From: Bacillota bacterium | Lineage (GTDB): Bacteria > Bacillota > UBA4882 > UBA8346 | Reading direction: 5' to 3' | NCBI GenBank assembly: GCA_023429995.1 | Contig: JAEZCE010000089.1 | Span: forward strand, 1-64,000 | DNA length: 64,000 nucleotides | In this document: positions 61,087-64,000 of the stretch, piece after piece | Layout: the number at the start of each line of letters is the position of its first letter | Position numbering within the stretch: position 1 is the first letter of the stretch | Made by a program: the position numbers and the translations under genes | Notes under the pieces: generated by a model | What the model saw: the letters and a program-made list of their open reading frames with translations, nothing else | Databases searched by the model: none | Told to the model about the DNA's origin: nothing

Positions 61087-61255
61087 AAAGGAGTCAGTTC
61101 AGTCGGACCCATCCGGACTTTTCCGAATATTGCGGCCTAGTAAAACGTTCTCTAGATAACTACTCAATGATTGTGAACGTTTTACTTAAGTAGAGCGTAT
61201 CTTCCCCATTTTTATGATACGCTCTACTTGACATTACTGACTCCTTTAACCGACT
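61087..61255. repeat. Nested inverted-repeat block (MITE-like)
   Basis: Between two convergent genes. Outer arms AAAGGAGTCAGT (61087-61098) and ACTGACTCCTTT (61236-61247) are perfect 12-bp inverts. Inside lie two perfect hairpins: AGTAAAACGTTC (61139-61150) with GAACGTTTTACT (61175-61186), and AAGTAGAGCGTATC (61188-61201) with GATACGCTCTACTT (61216-61229). An extra AGTCGG/CCGACT pair (61101-61106/61250-61255) strengthens the outer part. No T tracts follow, so a simple terminator is unlikely. Confidence 0.75.
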
Positions 61256-61269
61256 AAGGGACGATAGGA

Positions 61270-63882
61270 TTATAAATCCTGCAGTTCCTGAATGAGCTTT
61301 TGTTGTTCGCCCACCAACTCATCCAACCGTTGGATAATTTCAGACTTGCGCTTATCATTCACGCCCCGGATGGCATTTAAATCGATCGCAGTGTCTGAAT
61401 TGGATCTGGGGTTTAGCGAAATCTTCCGTAAAGCCTCAGTTACCGTGTCCCCGATTAACACTTGATTGTTGTATACCATCACGATTTTTTTCAATTCCGC
61501 TTGTTTGGCAAGGGAAGACTCAAGGAACAGCGGCTTAACATAAAGGATTGAATCCTCAATCGGGACAATCAGCAAGTTACCCCAAACCACTTTCGATTGT
61601 TGCTGATTCCAGAGAGTGATCAATTGAGAAATCGTTTGGTCTTGATTGATGCGGCTGTCAATTTGAGCCGGGCCATAAATATTTATATCTTTAGGCAGAT
61701 TATAAAGAATAAGTTTTCCATAGTTGGATCCGTCACAACGGGCGACCAGCCAGGAAACCAGGTTTTGCTTGGCTCTAGGACAGAATGGCTGCATCATTGC
61801 GAATTCCGCATTTTTTTCTTGCGGAAGCTTCAAGGTTACATAGTAAGGAGCGACCGTTTCGTCCTGGTTGTGTACGGGAACATCCCAGTAATCTTCTTTT
61901 TCATAAAAAGTTTTTACATTGGTCATATGATATTGCAATAAGATATCCCGTTGAATGGTTAAAAGGAATTCCGGATAACGGAAATGCCGGATTAAATCCG
62001 GAGAAAGCGACGTTACCGGTTTGAATAAATGCGGAAATACCTTTTGCCATACTCTAATAATCGGATCCGCATTATCAATCACATAAAATCCGACTTCGCC
62101 GCTATAAGCATCCACCACCGCCTTCACGGGATTGCGGATATAATTAACACCCGATTCGTGATGCTTGGCGTAAGGGTAAAAACTACTTGAGGTGTAGGCA
62201 TCAATAATCCAATACAATTTACCGCCGGATACCACCAAATAAGGGTCATCGTCAAAACTCAAAAAAGGCGCCAGTTTATGAATACGCTCATTAATGTTGC
62301 GGTGCAGCAAAATACTGCTCTCTGACGTTAACTGACTGGAAAGCAGAAAATTGGTTTCTTTATAATGAATGGACATTAAAAGTTTACGGAAGGCTGAGTC
62401 CAACCCAATACCCTTCGGACCTTTATAGGAGATGGAATTGTTCTGATCCCCTTCTGGGTAGTCGAATTCCGGGGTTTTGGTATTGACAATCACATAGTTG
62501 TTGGTGGACTCGCCATAATAAATTCCGGGATTGGTCACCTTTAATGAAGGAAAGTTCGGATCGAACTCCGGCGGCAAATCCTTGGCGATGAAAATCGGTT
62601 GCCCCTGGGTTGAGAATTGGTTGACCTGGTTGGCCGATACCCCATAACCGTGAGTGTATGTTAAATGCAAATTAATCCAGGTCTGAGCCTGGGAGGCAAG
62701 TTTATCGGTATTAAGCTCACGGGCTGCAATCATCACTTGATTTTGGCCGGTGCGGGAGGGATAGCGATCGATATCAATATCATTAAAGTTATAATAGGGC
62801 CGGATTGCTTGTAATTGATTATACGAAGGTTTCAAGGGATTATGATCCCATAAACGCAAATCTTTTAAGGCCGGATCATTATTATTGATGAAGGCTTTGT
62901 TATCTCTGGGGATATAAGACTTGACATCGATCTTATCCAAGTCGTAAGCTTTACGGGTAAAGTCGATATGGTTTTTTAAATAAGCGCTTTCCAATTCATA
63001 TTCATTGGGAGCGACCACAAAGGATTGGATCATTCCGGGGTATAACGTGCCTAATAATATGGAACACGCTATCCAGACAATGAAACTTCCAATGAGAATT
63101 TTAGCGCTCCGGCGTCCGATATTGACAATCACCAGGACAATCATAACAATCAAAAGAACGCTTAATATATTATAAGCAAGCATTCTGGCATGGACGGCCG
63201 TATAATTGATCCCGGTCATCCGGGCCGTTTCCTGGAACAAAAGCCCGAATTTACCAAGATGATAACCCCATATTTTGGCAAGCAAAAAAAGAATGGTCAG
63301 GATGGATAAATGGACTTTGGCCGGAAGCCACAACTCCCAAGAATTTCCCTGCCGCCAAAAAGCTTTGGCCAGAAAGTAAACAACGGCGATTCCCACCAAA
63401 GAAAGGAACGTAATGGTTTGAAGCAAGGCATTGATTTGTTGGTAAAATGGAAAGGAGAACAGATAAAAACCAACGTCTTGACTGAAGATCGGATCCTTGA
63501 TCCCCACTGCGACCTGGTTGAAAAATTGCTGAATCACCGACCAGTCCAAGCTGAGGCCGAAAGCGAGCAGTACAGCCAAAAGCGCCGATATGACCAGACC
63601 GGGAACCATGATCGCTGATTCCGGGACATTGGCCCAGTAGCTGTCTACAGCTTTAATACGGTTAAAAGCGCGGACCGCAACTAAAAAGTTGGCGATAAAA
63701 AATCCAAAAACCAAAAGACCCAGGATTAATTTAATGAGCGGCCCCGTAATCAAAGTGACCCAGAAAACCGAAGTGGAACCCATGGTTTTAAACCATAGCC
63801 AATCCACATATTTTCCGGTGAACGCGAATAAGCCCAAAAAAGCGATAATCACGATGCCAATCCCAATTTGCCGAAAACGCAT
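61270..63882 (-). CDS. UPF0182 family membrane protein
   Basis: 870 residues. Seven N-terminal transmembrane helices (about 5-300) precede a large extracytoplasmic domain with the family blocks YTHGYGVSANQVNQF, YYGEST, DPYLVVSGGKLYWIIDAYT and VKAVVDAYSGEVGFYV. UPF0182 proteins of about 900 residues occur in actinobacteria, cyanobacteria and clostridia; the function is not established. AAAGGAGTGA lies before the ATG. It is preceded on its strand by about 120 bp without a clear promoter. Confidence 0.92.
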   Translation of the reverse strand: MRFRQIGIGIVIIAFLGLFAFTGKYVDWLWFKTMGSTSVFWVTLITGPLIKLILGLLVFGFFIANFLVAVRAFNRIKAVDSYWANVPESAIMVPGLVISALLAVLLAFGLSLDWSVIQQFFNQVAVGIKDPIFSQDVGFYLFSFPFYQQINALLQTITFLSLVGIAVVYFLAKAFWRQGNSWELWLPAKVHLSILTILFLLAKIWGYHLGKFGLLFQETARMTGINYTAVHARMLAYNILSVLLIVMIVLVIVNIGRRSAKILIGSFIVWIACSILLGTLYPGMIQSFVVAPNEYELESAYLKNHIDFTRKAYDLDKIDVKSYIPRDNKAFINNNDPALKDLRLWDHNPLKPSYNQLQAIRPYYNFNDIDIDRYPSRTGQNQVMIAARELNTDKLASQAQTWINLHLTYTHGYGVSANQVNQFSTQGQPIFIAKDLPPEFDPNFPSLKVTNPGIYYGESTNNYVIVNTKTPEFDYPEGDQNNSISYKGPKGIGLDSAFRKLLMSIHYKETNFLLSSQLTSESSILLHRNINERIHKLAPFLSFDDDPYLVVSGGKLYWIIDAYTSSSFYPYAKHHESGVNYIRNPVKAVVDAYSGEVGFYVIDNADPIIRVWQKVFPHLFKPVTSLSPDLIRHFRYPEFLLTIQRDILLQYHMTNVKTFYEKEDYWDVPVHNQDETVAPYYVTLKLPQEKNAEFAMMQPFCPRAKQNLVSWLVARCDGSNYGKLILYNLPKDINIYGPAQIDSRINQDQTISQLITLWNQQQSKVVWGNLLIVPIEDSILYVKPLFLESSLAKQAELKKIVMVYNNQVLIGDTVTEALRKISLNPRSNSDTAIDLNAIRGVNDKRKSEIIQRLDELVGEQQKLIQELQDL

Positions 63883-64000
63883 TTTTCTTCACTCCTTTAT
63901 CGCTAAGCTACAGAACCCAAGTATTTTGCTTTGAGAAATTACTTCATCATGTAGCTTCATTCCATTAATCTCACTTCGCTTTTTAGGGAAAAAAATCCTT

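Noticed and set aside
1..64000. CRISPR arrays, tRNA or rRNA genes
   Set aside because: No regularly spaced direct repeats of CRISPR size, no tRNA T-loop patterns and no rRNA-like segments were seen by eye; a dedicated search was not possible.

Overview
The window is a densely packed bacterial chromosome segment (about 65 genes) with no rRNA, tRNA or CRISPR array that I could see. Two sets of genes coexist that rarely do. One is Firmicutes sporulation: the complete spoIIIAA-AH operon, an alpha/beta-type SASP and DisA. The other belongs to a two-membrane cell envelope: a PilQ-type secretin, ExbB/ExbD/TonB, a LpxL-like acyltransferase and the heptose enzymes GmhA/GmhB. Gene orders such as efp-spoIIIA-accBC-asp23-nusB, polA-mutM-coaE, rimO-pgsA, radA-disA and carD-yacL-ispDF are those of Bacillota/Clostridia. 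I infer an endospore-forming diderm Bacillota, perhaps of the Limnochordia/Hydrogenispora type; the species cannot be fixed from the sequence alone.

Layout, left to right. 1-600: repeats, a terminator and a decayed DUF6809-like gene. 0.7-2.0 kb: phosphomannomutase/phosphoglucomutase (minus). 2.1-5.4 kb: shikimate operon aroC-aroK-aroB-aroQ behind a good sigma-A promoter. 5.4-6.1 kb: hicA-hicB (minus) with a substituted HicA active site. 6.2-9.0 kb: Xaa-Pro peptidase, efp, a 33-codon membrane ORF and a CD1247-like zinc-ribbon protein. 9.1-14.2 kb: spoIIIAA-AH. 14.4-18.2 kb: accB, accC, asp23, amaP, a DUF2273 gene and nusB. 18.3-25.9 kb: a TsaD-like paralogue, polA, mutM, coaE (AUU start), a lytic transglycosylase, rimO and pgsA. 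25.9-31.5 kb: cysteine desulfurase (minus), SASP, MTA phosphorylase, radA and disA.

31.7-45.1 kb is a type IV pilus region. Minor pilins pilV/pilW/pilX-like lie on plus. On minus lie pilB-pilT-pilC-pilA-pilD and pilM-pilN-pilO-pilP-pilQ. The secretin carries two C-terminal LysM domains. 45.2-49.4 kb encodes an ABC-2 exporter with an ATPase broken by a frameshift and two paralogous permeases, each fused to an extracytoplasmic beta-propeller. 49.5-54.7 kb: carD (two tandem consensus promoters), yacL, ispD, ispF, an LpxL-like acyltransferase, gmhA and gmhB. 55.0-59.5 kb: exbB-exbD-tonB coupled to a secreted cohesin-like protein and an SLH/coiled-coil protein. 59.5-63.9 kb: a hypothetical gene, a DUF2935 gene, a strongly palindromic intergenic block and a large UPF0182 membrane protein (minus).

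The most promising uncharacterised assemblies are the permease-propeller ABC exporter and the Ton/SLH/cohesin-like operon. The LysM-tailed secretin follows, as a possible way to couple an outer membrane pore to peptidoglycan in a spore former. Several palindromic noncoding elements and a 54-bp dispersed repeat are also recorded. Start codons were often moved from the longest reading frame to the codon with a properly spaced ribosome-binding site.
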